DNA from: Pseudomonadota bacterium
Lineage (GTDB): Bacteria > Pseudomonadota > Alphaproteobacteria > UBA1280 > UBA12223
Length of the DNA stretch: 27,567 bases
Assembly: GCA_002937495.1 (NCBI GenBank)
Contig: PTJW01000002.1
Location: forward strand, 1-27,567
Direction of reading: 5' to 3'
Made by a program: the position numbers and the translations under genes. The notes under the pieces were generated by a model that was given only the letters and a program-made list of their open reading frames with translations, was not told the origin of the DNA and searched no databases. Below are positions 1 through 8,090 of the stretch, one piece after another (positions within the stretch are counted from its first letter, which is position 1; every line of letters starts with the position of its first letter).

Positions 1-91
1 AAAAGTTTAATTCTAATTGAATATTACGCATTTTTGGTCTATTCTATAAGGTATAGTAATCAATAAAATATATGATTAGACAGTTGTTTTA

Positions 92-121
92 TTGTTCTAT
101 TACATACTAAATAAATATAAT
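92..121 (+). promoter_or_regulatory. probable promoter of the tolC-like gene
   Basis: A -35-like TTGTTC (92-97) and a consensus -10 TATAAT (116-121) are 18 bp apart. Transcription would start near 128, and AAGGG at 130-134 lies 9 nt before the ATG at 144. The -10 match is good and the -35 is weak; the region is AT-rich, so chance matches are common. Confidence 0.45.
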
Positions 122-143
122 ATTTAATTAAGGGTTATATAAA

Positions 144-1430
144 ATGAATAAAAAGTTTATTATTGCAGGTCTAGCTACTTTAGTTGCTGGTAACGCATCT
201 GCATTAAGCTTAAAAGATGGTCTGGGGGTAGTATTTGAAGAGAACCCAGCTCTACAAGCAGTAAAAAATGAATTAAAAGTTAAAGAGCAAGAAAAGAACC
301 AAGCAAGATCAGGTTTTATGCCAGATGTTGAAGCATCATACTCTTTGCAAGATCAAAATATTAACCTTGAAGGTGCTCCTTCAGGTGATGCAAGCCCATC
401 GGCAGGTTCGGTAACATTATCTCAACCTTTATTTACTGGTGGTGCAACATTAGCTGGCTTTAAAGCGGCTAAGTATAGTGTACAAGCAGCTGACTTTAAC
501 TACTCATTACAACAGCAAAATACTTTTAAATCTGCAGCTAATACATATCTATCAGTATTAACAGCTCAAGAAGTGTACGAGTTTAATAAGCGTCAGGTTG
601 CAACAAACACTGAAGAAATGAAAAGAGTTAAACAAAGATTTGAACTTGGTGATATTACTTTACCAAACTTAAAAGAGTTTGAAGCTCGTTTATCAGGCTA
701 CATTGCAGAAAAAGAAGCTGCATACGGTAATTTATTAGCTGCTAAAGCTGCGTTTATTGCAATATTTGGTCGCCCAGCTGATGATTTATTATGGCCTTCA
801 ATTAGCCCTAACTTACCAGCAAGCTTAGATGAAACTTTAGATGTTGCAAGACAAAACAACCCAGATATTTTACAGCAAAAGCTATTATTAAAAGCAAGTC
901 GTGAAAATGTTGATGTTGCAAGAGCTGGCTTTATGCCAAAAGTTTCAGCAGTTGCAAGCTGGTCTAATAACTCAAACAGCTATGGTTCAACAGATACAAA
1001 CGTAACAACAGTTGGTGTACAAGCAAGCATTCCTTTATTTAAAGGTGGTGAAACTGTTGCATCATACAAAGCTGCTAAGTTAAGAAAGCTACAATCTGAA
1101 GATAACTTAAGACAAAAAGTTAGAACAATTGAAGCAATCGCATCAAACTCATATAATGACTTACAGGTGCAAATTCAGAGAGTTAAAGCTCTTAAGGTTC
1201 GTTTAGAGTCATTCCAAATTACTACTGATGCTGTTGAAAAGCAAGAAGCAGCAGGTGAAGCTTCAATTATTGATGTTTTAGATGCTAGAGATGATGAATT
1301 TTCAGCTAAAGTTGATTTACAACTAGCTAAACAAGCTTTAGATTTAGCTAAGCTAGAATTACTATCATCAGTTGGTAAATTCACAAATCAAGACTTAGAA
1401 AATGTATTTCTAGCTGAACAAGCTAAATAA
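144..1430 (+). CDS. tolC: TolC family outer-membrane efflux/secretion protein
   Basis: Probable outer-membrane channel of a type I secretion or RND/ABC efflux system. The 428-residue product starts with a signal peptide (MNKKF, a hydrophobic core, then NASA) and continues with SLKDGLGVVFEENPALQA, the usual opening of the OEP fold. Two internally similar halves are visible: each has a GFMP segment (around residues 57 and 264), then a beta-strand segment ending in a PLF-GG turn (VTLSQPLFTGG and ASIPLFKGG), then a long helix. This matches the duplicated hairpin of the family, and the length is typical. An AAGGG ribosome site lies 9 nt upstream. No periplasmic adaptor or inner-membrane pump gene is beside it in the window, so its substrate cannot be inferred. 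The family call is firm; the symbol follows family convention. Confidence 0.93.
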   Translation: MNKKFIIAGLATLVAGNASALSLKDGLGVVFEENPALQAVKNELKVKEQEKNQARSGFMPDVEASYSLQDQNINLEGAPSGDASPSAGSVTLSQPLFTGGATLAGFKAAKYSVQAADFNYSLQQQNTFKSAANTYLSVLTAQEVYEFNKRQVATNTEEMKRVKQRFELGDITLPNLKEFEARLSGYIAEKEAAYGNLLAAKAAFIAIFGRPADDLLWPSISPNLPASLDETLDVARQNNPDILQQKLLLKASRENVDVARAGFMPKVSAVASWSNNSNSYGSTDTNVTTVGVQASIPLFKGGETVASYKAAKLRKLQSEDNLRQKVRTIEAIASNSYNDLQVQIQRVKALKVRLESFQITTDAVEKQEAAGEASIIDVLDARDDEFSAKVDLQLAKQALDLAKLELLSSVGKFTNQDLENVFLAEQAK

Positions 1431-1473
1431 TTATTTGATTAAATCTTAAAAATATCGCATAATAGTTACATAT

Positions 1474-1528
1474 AAAACTAGATTAAAGTATAGGCCTTAT
1501 AAATAGGTTGGTGCTTTAATCTAGTTTT
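1474..1528 (+). terminator. 15-bp perfect inverted repeat between tolC and metG
   Basis: AAAACTAGATTAAAG (1474-1488) and CTTTAATCTAGTTTT (1514-1528) are perfect reverse complements with a 25-nt loop. The stem is AT-rich and its 3' arm ends in four T followed by a T-rich stretch, so it could end tolC transcription. The long loop and weak stem are not typical of a terminator, and a leader element for metG is also possible. Confidence 0.5.
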
Positions 1529-1565
1529 CTTAGATTTTTAAACACACAAAGTTAAAGGGAAAACC

Positions 1566-3086
1566 ATGAACAATAGTTTTTATATTACAACGCCAATTTA
1601 CTACCCATCAGGTAAGCCACATTTAGGCCATGCTTATTGCACACTAGCTTGTGATGCACTAGCTAGATTTAACCGTTTAGAGGGTAAAAATGTACTGTTT
1701 GCTACAGGTACAGATGAACACGGTCAAAAAATTCAACAAAAAGCAGACGAACTAAAAATTACTCCTCAAGAGTATGTTGATAATATGCGTAAAGACTTTA
1801 AAACATTAACTCCTTTAATGAACTTTTCAAATGATGATTTTATTTCTACAACAGAAGAACGTCATAAAAAAGCAGCTCAAGAAATGTGGAAAAGACTAGA
1901 AAAAGCAGGTTATATCTACAAAAGCACATATTCAGGTTGGTACTGTGTTTCAGATGAAGCATATTTTACTGAAGAAGAGCTAGTAGATGGCAAAAGCCCA
2001 GATTCAGGTAACCCTGTAGAGTGGATGGAAGAAGATTCATACTTCTTTAAACTATCTGCATTTACAGATAAACTACTTGAGTTTTATGAACAAAACCCTG
2101 ACTTTATTCAACCAGAAATTAGAAGAAATGAAATTATTAGCTTTGTTAAACAAGGTTTACAAGATATTTCAATTTCAAGAAGTAAATTTAACTGGGGTGT
2201 GCCAGTGCCAGGTGATGAAAAGCATGTAATGTATGTTTGGATTGATGCCTTAACAAACTACTTAACAGTAGCAGGCTTCCCTGAAAAAGATATTACTGAA
2301 TTTTGGCCTGCAAATGCACATGTTGTAGGTAAAGATATCGCAAGATTCCACTGTATTTATTGGCCTGCAATGTTAATTGCTGCAGATATTCCAACTCCTA
2401 AAACTGTTTTTGTACACGGTCACTGGGTTGCTGAAGATGGCAGAAAAATGTCTAAATCATTAGGTAATGTTATTGATCCATATGAAGTTGTAGAGCAGTT
2501 TGGTCAAGACCAATTAAGACTATATCTTTTAAGTGCAATTACATTTGGTGGTGACGGTAGTTTTTCTAGAGATGCATTTATTGCAAAGTCAAACTCATAC
2601 TTAGCTAATGACTTAGGTAACTTATTCCAAAGAGTATTAAGCTTTGCTCATAAAAACTTTGATGGTAAAATTCCTGCATTAGGTGAGTTAACAGATGAAG
2701 ATAAAGCATTTTTAGCTAACTTTGAAGGTCTTGCCGATAGAGTTAAAGCACAAATGGATGATTATAAGATTAATTCAGCAATTGAAGAGATTTGGACATG
2801 CGTTCGTGCTGCTAATAAATACATGGAAGAGCAACACCCATGGACTTATAAAAAAGAAGACCCTGCAAAGTGTGGTCATATCTTAAGAGTTCTTATGGAA
2901 TCATTTAAGTTCTTAGCATGCTTAACAGAGCCGTTTATTCCAACTGGTGCAGCTAAACTAGCTAACCAATTAGGTTATGAAAAATTAACACTTGCTGACT
3001 TAAATGAGCTTATTTCATTACAAGAAGGTAAAGAGTTTGATAAGCCTGAAGGAGTTTTCGCAAGAATTCAAATTGAAGAAGCTTAA
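1566..3086 (+). CDS. metG: methionyl-tRNA synthetase
   Basis: Class I aminoacyl-tRNA synthetase that charges tRNA-Met with methionine in the cytosol. The HIGH-type motif HLGH is at residues 19-22 in PSGKPHLGHAY, the GTDEHG block is near 48-53, and the KMSKS loop is at 294-298 (GRKMSKSLGN). The WYCVSDEAYF segment (125-134) replaces the longer zinc-knuckle insertion, giving the compact type common in Alphaproteobacteria and many Gram-positives. At 506 residues it lacks the C-terminal tRNA-binding (EMAP-like) domain found in longer MetRS. AAAGGG lies 6 nt before the ATG. A bidirectional terminator follows directly. Confidence 0.97.
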   Translation: MNNSFYITTPIYYPSGKPHLGHAYCTLACDALARFNRLEGKNVLFATGTDEHGQKIQQKADELKITPQEYVDNMRKDFKTLTPLMNFSNDDFISTTEERHKKAAQEMWKRLEKAGYIYKSTYSGWYCVSDEAYFTEEELVDGKSPDSGNPVEWMEEDSYFFKLSAFTDKLLEFYEQNPDFIQPEIRRNEIISFVKQGLQDISISRSKFNWGVPVPGDEKHVMYVWIDALTNYLTVAGFPEKDITEFWPANAHVVGKDIARFHCIYWPAMLIAADIPTPKTVFVHGHWVAEDGRKMSKSLGNVIDPYEVVEQFGQDQLRLYLLSAITFGGDGSFSRDAFIAKSNSYLANDLGNLFQRVLSFAHKNFDGKIPALGELTDEDKAFLANFEGLADRVKAQMDDYKINSAIEEIWTCVRAANKYMEEQHPWTYKKEDPAKCGHILRVLMESFKFLACLTEPFIPTGAAKLANQLGYEKLTLADLNELISLQEGKEFDKPEGVFARIQIEEA

Positions 3087-3100
3087 TAAAATATAAATAA

Positions 3101-3132
3101 AAAAAGAGAGGTCGTTTTAGGCCTCTCTTTTT
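3101..3132. terminator. bidirectional terminator between metG and an opposing gene
   Basis: AAAAAGAGAGG (3101-3111) pairs with CCTCTCTTTTT (3122-3132) around a 10-nt loop. Runs of A and T on both sides make it functional in both directions. It serves metG (+) and the opposing gene ending at 3142 (-). Confidence 0.9.
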
Positions 3133-3141
3133 AATTGCTGA

Positions 3142-3579
3142 TTAACATATTTCATCCCATTCTACTGCTTTACCCGAGCAGATTTTAAAAATATGGGGTG
3201 TGATGTTGGCTTCTGGAACTGTATGGAAGTCAACTGGCATTGTTAGGTAGTTGCGAAAATCTGGTAAATTGTAGAACTTGTTTGTTTGTAAGTATGAGTC
3301 GAATACTGAAATAAAGATGAAATTAATTACAAAATCAAATTTATATTTATGACCCTTTTTTATCCTGTGTTGATAATGAACTTTTTTTAGTTCATCAATT
3401 TCTTGTTGAATTTTTTGTTTGTTAATATTAACTCCTCGTACAAGTTTCCAGACTATATCATAGTATTTATTGTGGGTAAATTGTACATTGCACTGATTAA
3501 AGTGCTTTAAAGCAAGGTTTGCAGTGCGTTCATGCAGCGGAATTGTATCTGGAAGAATATGTGTTTCAAGTGCTGACAT
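3142..3579 (-). CDS. hypothetical protein, 145 aa
   Basis: I do not recognise this protein. It has 145 residues, is rich in H, K, F and Y, and has no signal peptide. A moderately hydrophobic stretch (FDFVINFIFISVFDSYL, roughly residues 81-97) is more likely a buried helix or strand than a membrane segment. The GAGGTGAT ribosome site with 3-nt spacing before ATG supports translation from 3579. It stands alone on the minus strand between metG and tatD, facing metG across a shared terminator. Genuine coding is likely from the ribosome site, the length and the terminator; function is unknown. Confidence 0.7.
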   Translation of the reverse strand: MSALETHILPDTIPLHERTANLALKHFNQCNVQFTHNKYYDIVWKLVRGVNINKQKIQQEIDELKKVHYQHRIKKGHKYKFDFVINFIFISVFDSYLQTNKFYNLPDFRNYLTMPVDFHTVPEANITPHIFKICSGKAVEWDEIC

Positions 3580-3732
3580 ACTATCACCTCATAAGCGATA
3601 AAATATTAAGAAAAAGTGTTGGTATGTATAAATTATAACTATAAAAATAATATTTTTTCAAGGGTATTTTATTTAAAACTATAAAAAAATATTAAAACGC
3701 CTTTTTTTAATGCAAAATAAAGCTTCATATGT

Positions 3733-3762
3733 TTGACAAATGCACCCTATAAAAGCTATTAT
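3733..3762 (+). promoter_or_regulatory. promoter of the tatD operon
   Basis: A consensus -35 TTGACA (3733-3738) is followed after 18 bp by the -10 TATTAT (3757-3762), placing the transcription start near 3769. The upstream TTG codon at 3733, which would give a longer TatD, is itself part of the -35 box, so translation must start downstream. Confidence 0.7.
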
Positions 3763-3792
3763 ATATGTGAATTTAAAGTAAAGAGGGAATTT

Positions 3793-4587
3793 ATGAAAAG
3801 CTTTTTAAAAGTTGAAAATATGGTGGTCGATTCGCACTGTCATTTAAATATGATTAAGCAAGATTTAGACTCAGTAATGAAAAATGCACAAGAAAATGGC
3901 TTGATGCATATGTTAACTATTTGTACTCAACTTTCAGATATGGATACAATTAAACCAATTGTAAAAAAATATAAAAATGTTTCATGTACTTTTGGTATTC
4001 ACCCCCATGAAGCAGAGCAAGAGCTTTTAACAGTAGAGCAAATTATGCAATTTGCAAAGTCAATGAATGCAGTTGGTATTGGTGAAACTGGCTTAGATTA
4101 TTTTTATGACCATTCAGATAGAAAAATGCAAAAGCAAAGCTTTAAAAATCATATAATTGCAGCATCAAAGTTAAATTTACCAATTGTTATTCATACTAGA
4201 GATGCTGAAGATGATACAATGGCTATTTTAGATGAAATGAGAAAAGACTATGACTTTAAAGCAATTTTCCACTGCTTCTCATCTGATATTCGTTTAGCTG
4301 AATATGCAGTTAAGCATGATATTTATATGTCGGCATCTGGTATTTTAACATTTAATAAATCTGAAAATGTAAGAGAAGCATTCAGAATTATTCCAAAGCA
4401 TTTACTTCTAGTAGAAACTGATTCTCCATTTTTAGCGCCAGTGCCTTTTAGAGGTAAAGAGTGTGAACCAGTTATGACAAACCATACTTTACAATGCTTA
4501 GCAGACTTACACCATGTTAATGTTGAAGATATGGCAAAACAAACAACACAAAATTTTAGAACTTTATTTAAAAACGTAATTAAATAA
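3793..4587 (+). CDS. tatD: TatD family metal-dependent hydrolase (deoxyribonuclease-like)
   Basis: TIM-barrel amidohydrolase-superfamily enzyme. TatD proteins are Mg-dependent nucleases linked to DNA repair and quality control. All expected metal ligands are present: H15 and H17 (DSHCHL), E98 (GETGLDY), H134 (IHTRDA), H160 (FHCF) and D210 (ETDSP). At 264 residues it has the usual length. I chose ATG 3793 because AGAGGGA lies 5 nt upstream and because an in-frame TTG at 3733 falls inside the -35 box. ATG 3820 (MVVDSHCHL) is the next alternative and would also give a complete domain. The next gene starts 16 nt downstream, so the two are almost certainly co-transcribed. Confidence 0.95.
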   Translation: MKSFLKVENMVVDSHCHLNMIKQDLDSVMKNAQENGLMHMLTICTQLSDMDTIKPIVKKYKNVSCTFGIHPHEAEQELLTVEQIMQFAKSMNAVGIGETGLDYFYDHSDRKMQKQSFKNHIIAASKLNLPIVIHTRDAEDDTMAILDEMRKDYDFKAIFHCFSSDIRLAEYAVKHDIYMSASGILTFNKSENVREAFRIIPKHLLLVETDSPFLAPVPFRGKECEPVMTNHTLQCLADLHHVNVEDMAKQTTQNFRTLFKNVIK

Positions 4588-4603
4588 TAAAAAGAGGTTT
4601 TTT

Positions 4604-6316
4604 ATGGCACAAGTAGCTTGTTACAAATGTGGAGCACATCCAGGGCATTCAAATAAAAGATTGGATGTTCTAAAACTATTTAAGTGCTTAGATTGTGGAA
4701 CAGTTGCTTGTATTCCTCACCGTAAAGGTATGGTAGGGGGAGAGTGTGAAGAATGTGGTTCTACTCGTTTTTCTACTATTATGGGCGGTAAAGGTAAAGA
4801 TCAGTCTGGTGGTGCTGTTGCAGGCGGAGGATCTGGTTCAGGTGGTGGTTCAGCACCAGCTGCTGAAGGCTCAAATGATAGAGCAGTTAGTGCTTCTCAG
4901 TTAAAATCAATGCAGACTGAAAGAATTAACGCAGAAAAAGAAGTAGCACAAAGAAAAGAAGATGCTCAAAGAAGAGCTATTCAAAACCAAATATCAGCTC
5001 AACAAAGAAAAGAAGCTGACGAAGCTGAAAAAGCAGTACAGGCTCTTTTAGGTGATAAAAAGGTTATTATGGACCATTCTGCTGAAGAATTGGTTTCAAA
5101 AATTAATAAACATTTACCAGATGGCGTTAGTTTAGCAGGCTTAAAAAAAGAAATTGACGATGATAATAAGCAGTCAGTACCTGGTGAAACTTGCTCAATT
5201 TCAGACAAGCAAAAGCATGATGAAAAATCTAAGAAAGCTAAAAAAGCTAAACAGATGATTAGCAATGCTATGTCTAAAGCTAATATTAAAAATGAAATTC
5301 AGTCATTAATGGATTCTCAGGCTATGTCGCAAGTTTCAGATGTTTCAGCTGATACATCTTTAGTTGGGGTGCATGCTCAAAATATGGTTGCTGTAATAAA
5401 AAATGCGAAAAAAGTCAAAAAGAAAAAAGAATACTCTAAAAATGAAAATGAAAAAGAGCTAACTAAAGATGAGAGTGAAAAAGAGCTAACTAAAGATGAA
5501 ATGATTAGCGTTACAAAAGCACAAAGAGTTCATAAAATTAAGCTATTAGATAGTTTTTGTGTAAAAGCTGATAAATCAATTAGCTTACAAGATGTAATTG
5601 TACAAAGAGAAAACGCAGAAAAAAATATTGCTAAATATATTGAAAATGAATTTGACTTAGAGGGTTCATCTCTTGAATTAACACTAAAGGTTAATAATTT
5701 TATTCCGCTTGATTATATTGATCATTTATTAAACTTAAGAGCTGAAGATTTAAAAGAGAAAAAAGTAAATATTATTACAGGTATCATTGCCCAAAACTTA
5801 ACTTTTGATACAGAGGGTTATTTAGATCAATTTGCACTTATTTTACCTCAAAAATCATATATTAAAGGTATTTACGCATCATTTGCTATTAATGAAGATT
5901 ATACTTTAGAAGAGCAAAGAGAGATCAACCTTAAGCTATTAGATATGGCTCAAGAAAATGATAAATTTGTTTATTTAGGTATTTCAGGTTGTCCAATATC
6001 ACACTGGAAATCTATTTTTGATGAGTATGATTTATCAGAAATTCAGTTTGTTTATACAGATATTATTACAAGTTCTGAAGAATTAGATTTTATTAAAGAA
6101 AATAACATTAGAGTATTAATTCGCCCTGATGTTGACTTTGCATATTATGCAGAAATTTTAAAAGATTATAATAATATTTGCTTTGGTTCTGCATTTGTTA
6201 AGTCTGCAGGTGATAACCCTAGTCAAGAAGAAAAGAACTCTGGTATTTTAACTAAAATACTAAAAAGTATGAGCGATATTGACAAAAACTTTATAGAAAA
6301 GTTGCTAAATATTTAA
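4604..6316 (+). CDS. zinc-finger protein with a C-terminal pseudo-TatD barrel
   Basis: The 570-residue protein has four visible parts. Residues 1-55 hold a Cys/His-rich module (Cys 6, 9, 28, 31, 36, 48, 51; His 12, 15, 39), consistent with one or two zinc sites. Residues 60-90 are a Gly/Ser linker. Residues 95-150 and 200-310 are charged, partly coiled-coil, with a 9-residue tandem repeat near 282-299. Residues about 312-570 follow the neighbouring TatD block by block: LLDSFCVK for VVDSHCHL, TGIIAQ for FGIHPH, KGIYASFAIN for VGIGETGLDY, VYLGISG for IVIHTRD, FVYTDI for IFHCFS, and CFGSAF for VETDSP. Every metal ligand is replaced, so the barrel should be catalytically dead. The alignment is by eye. 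A GAGG site lies 7 nt upstream. Role unknown; a scaffold, regulator or nucleic-acid binder paired with TatD is my inference. Confidence 0.8.
   Translation: MAQVACYKCGAHPGHSNKRLDVLKLFKCLDCGTVACIPHRKGMVGGECEECGSTRFSTIMGGKGKDQSGGAVAGGGSGSGGGSAPAAEGSNDRAVSASQLKSMQTERINAEKEVAQRKEDAQRRAIQNQISAQQRKEADEAEKAVQALLGDKKVIMDHSAEELVSKINKHLPDGVSLAGLKKEIDDDNKQSVPGETCSISDKQKHDEKSKKAKKAKQMISNAMSKANIKNEIQSLMDSQAMSQVSDVSADTSLVGVHAQNMVAVIKNAKKVKKKKEYSKNENEKELTKDESEKELTKDEMISVTKAQRVHKIKLLDSFCVKADKSISLQDVIVQRENAEKNIAKYIENEFDLEGSSLELTLKVNNFIPLDYIDHLLNLRAEDLKEKKVNIITGIIAQNLTFDTEGYLDQFALILPQKSYIKGIYASFAINEDYTLEEQREINLKLLDMAQENDKFVYLGISGCPISHWKSIFDEYDLSEIQFVYTDIITSSEELDFIKENNIRVLIRPDVDFAYYAEILKDYNNICFGSAFVKSAGDNPSQEEKNSGILTKILKSMSDIDKNFIEKLLNI
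5450..5499 (+). repeat. 27-nt tandem repeat inside the pseudo-TatD gene
   Basis: A 23-nt block (5450-5472) recurs exactly at 5477-5499 with a 27-nt period, encoding two copies of EKELTKDE in the charged linker. Exact identity at the DNA level suggests a recent in-frame duplication that changes linker length. Confidence 0.9.
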
Positions 6317-6373
6317 AAAGTGATTAAAATATAGCAATGTAGATTGTTATAAATAAAAATAAAGAGTATGAAA

Positions 6374-7090
6374 ATGAGAATATTAATTTTATTACTAGCC
6401 TTAACAAATATTGCTTATGCTGCAGATAGTAATAAGGTAACTATTAATACAATAAACAAAACAGTACTTCATACTCAAAACAATAAAAATTTAATGTCAG
6501 CTAAAGAAAAAAACGATGTATTATCTCCACTAATTGATGTGTATCAGACTTGTATTGACAAGGGCATGATTTATTTAGGTGCAGGTGCAACAGATGTTGA
6601 TGCTGATAATTGTTATGATGTAACAAATACAACAAACCCTGAAACTCAATTTAGGCAAGTTGTTGTTGGTAGAATTGGCCCTGTAACTTATAACCCTGTA
6701 ACATCAGGTTATTCAGGTAGATTTAATGCAGATAATAGATGTAATAACGCTTATGCTGGTTCAAGAGCTATGACATATGATGATATTAAATTTGTAAGAG
6801 ATGAAATTGTTACATTAAACTATACTGGCGATCATTGGATTATGGATGCAGTAGGTACAATCCATAGCTATACTAACTCTAATAATATCGAGTTTGTTTC
6901 TAAAGCTTTAACTGACGGTGGTGATTCTTCAGATTCTGCTATTGTTAATAATTTAAATGATTGCAGAGGTTGGAATGACTCAGGCTCACCTGTTGGTTAT
7001 GCTTTAAGTTTATATCGTGATGGTTCATCATATAAAATTAAAAAAATAGCATGTAACCAATCTGCACGAATTATTTGTGTGAAAAACTAG
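6374..7090 (+). CDS. secreted six-cysteine lectin-like protein (paralogue 1)
   Basis: The product is exported by the signal peptide MRILILLLALTNIAYA, cut before ADS. I prefer ATG 6374 over ATG 6368 because AAAGAG lies 7 nt before the former and only 1 nt before the latter. A helical N-terminal segment is followed by a domain with six cysteines in the contexts TCIDKG, NCYDV, RCNNAY, DCRGW, ACNQ and IICV. The blocks GRFNADNRC, SRAMTYDDIKFV and the terminal RIICV resemble C-type-lectin-like domains of the DUF1554 kind. This is a fold-level judgement by eye. The next gene is a paralogue with all six cysteines in matching order. A 57-nt gap follows the zinc-finger gene. Ligand unknown. Confidence 0.8.
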   Translation: MRILILLLALTNIAYAADSNKVTINTINKTVLHTQNNKNLMSAKEKNDVLSPLIDVYQTCIDKGMIYLGAGATDVDADNCYDVTNTTNPETQFRQVVVGRIGPVTYNPVTSGYSGRFNADNRCNNAYAGSRAMTYDDIKFVRDEIVTLNYTGDHWIMDAVGTIHSYTNSNNIEFVSKALTDGGDSSDSAIVNNLNDCRGWNDSGSPVGYALSLYRDGSSYKIKKIACNQSARIICVKN

Positions 7091-7102
7091 GAGGCTAAAA
7101 TT

Positions 7103-7870
7103 ATGAAAAAATTATATATTCTTGCTTTTTTAGTTGCTAGTTTTAATGTTTCAGCTGCTGATGGTGATAGTAAAACAGTAACCACTGAATTAGGTTCTCA
7201 AGAAACTTTATTACAAGAAAATTACGAGAATTTTACAGATTTAAAAATCAAAATGGATAATTTAGATTCTACGTTAACAGCTTTTGAAACTTGCAAAGCT
7301 AAAAATAAAGTGTTTTTAGGTGTTAATGCATCAGGTTCAGATTCTGATAATTGTGTTGATATTAAACAAATTAAATTCCCTAGAAAATCTATTAAGCCTG
7401 AATGGGCTGGTTATACTGATAGTAGATATTATGGTAATATGTCAACATCAACATCCGCTGTCAATACATCAAGCACATCAGAGCCATATGGTAGATATAG
7501 AGCAGATTTTTTATGTCGTAATAAATACGGTGCAAATGCAAGAGCATTAACACTATCAGATTTAAAATATGTATACAAAGACATAAAAAAGAATAACCAA
7601 TATTTTGATACACCAACATCATCTCAAAACACAATTTGGTTGTTTGATGCAATTGAATCATTTGATGCAGTATATGGTAGAGCAGTTTATGCTTTAAATA
7701 ATTTAGCACAGTCTAATACAGGTACATGTTTAGCTTATACAACAGCTACAAATCCATCTGGTATTTCAGGTTCGCCTGTATTAATGGTTAGAGGTGGCAG
7801 CCCTTATGATATTATTATTAATAGTGGGCCTTGTTCTATTAAACGCCATATTGCATGTGTAACAGAATAG
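7103..7870 (+). CDS. secreted six-cysteine lectin-like protein (paralogue 2)
   Basis: 255 residues with a signal peptide (MKKLYILAFLVASFNVSA, then ADG). It shares the architecture of the preceding gene: a short helical stalk, then FETCKAKNKVFLG with a D-rich turn ending DNC, then GRYRADFLCRNKYG with ARALTLSDLKYV, and a final HIACV. The six cysteines fall in the same order, implying three conserved disulfides. A Ser/Thr-rich loop (NMSTSTSAVNTSSTSEP) is inserted before the core block and is absent from paralogue 1, suggesting that the surface loops diverge while the core is kept. AGGAGG overlaps the stop of the upstream gene, so the two are co-translated neighbours. Ligand unknown. Confidence 0.8.
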   Translation: MKKLYILAFLVASFNVSAADGDSKTVTTELGSQETLLQENYENFTDLKIKMDNLDSTLTAFETCKAKNKVFLGVNASGSDSDNCVDIKQIKFPRKSIKPEWAGYTDSRYYGNMSTSTSAVNTSSTSEPYGRYRADFLCRNKYGANARALTLSDLKYVYKDIKKNNQYFDTPTSSQNTIWLFDAIESFDAVYGRAVYALNNLAQSNTGTCLAYTTATNPSGISGSPVLMVRGGSPYDIIINSGPCSIKRHIACVTE

Positions 7871-7899
7871 TATTTAAAACATAAAAGAGGTTTAATACA

Positions 7900-8073
7900 A
7901 TGGAAAGAAGATCAGGACAACAAAGAAGAAAGCCTATTAGATTTCTAAAATCAGGAAATACTAATATTGGTCGTCGTTTAGAAGATTTAGAATTCTCAGT
8001 GTTTTTAAAAATGGGAATATTTACTGCTATTATTTTAACAGCCTGTGTATTTGCTATTTTATATATCAACTAG
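7900..8073 (+). CDS. small single-TM protein, 57 aa
   Basis: A 57-codon gene starts at ATG 7900 with AAGAGG 9 nt upstream and ends at TAG 8071. The N-terminal half is basic (MERRSGQQRRKPIRFLK). The C-terminal 20 or so residues (MGIFTAIILTACVFAILYIN) form one transmembrane helix that ends at the C-terminus, so the protein looks tail-anchored with an N-in topology. It follows the lectin-like genes by 29 nt and is the last gene before the terminator, so it probably belongs to the same transcript. Function unknown. Confidence 0.75.
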   Translation: MERRSGQQRRKPIRFLKSGNTNIGRRLEDLEFSVFLKMGIFTAIILTACVFAILYIN

Positions 8074-8090
8074 TTTTTTATATTAATAAA

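Noticed and set aside
3733..3792. N-terminal extension of TatD from a TTG start
   Set aside because: The TTG is part of the -35 box and lies before the predicted transcription start. ATG 3793 has a proper ribosome site.
6331..6350. ATAGCAAT-GTAG-ATTGTTAT hairpin between the pseudo-TatD and lectin-like genes, as a terminator
   Set aside because: The stem is AT-rich and followed by A-rich sequence, not a T run. It does not look able to stop transcription of the unit.
7461..7709. 82-codon ORF on the - strand opposite the second lectin-like gene
   Set aside because: The translation is low-complexity (His, Leu and Tyr rich) and is a shadow of the Ser/Thr-rich coding strand.
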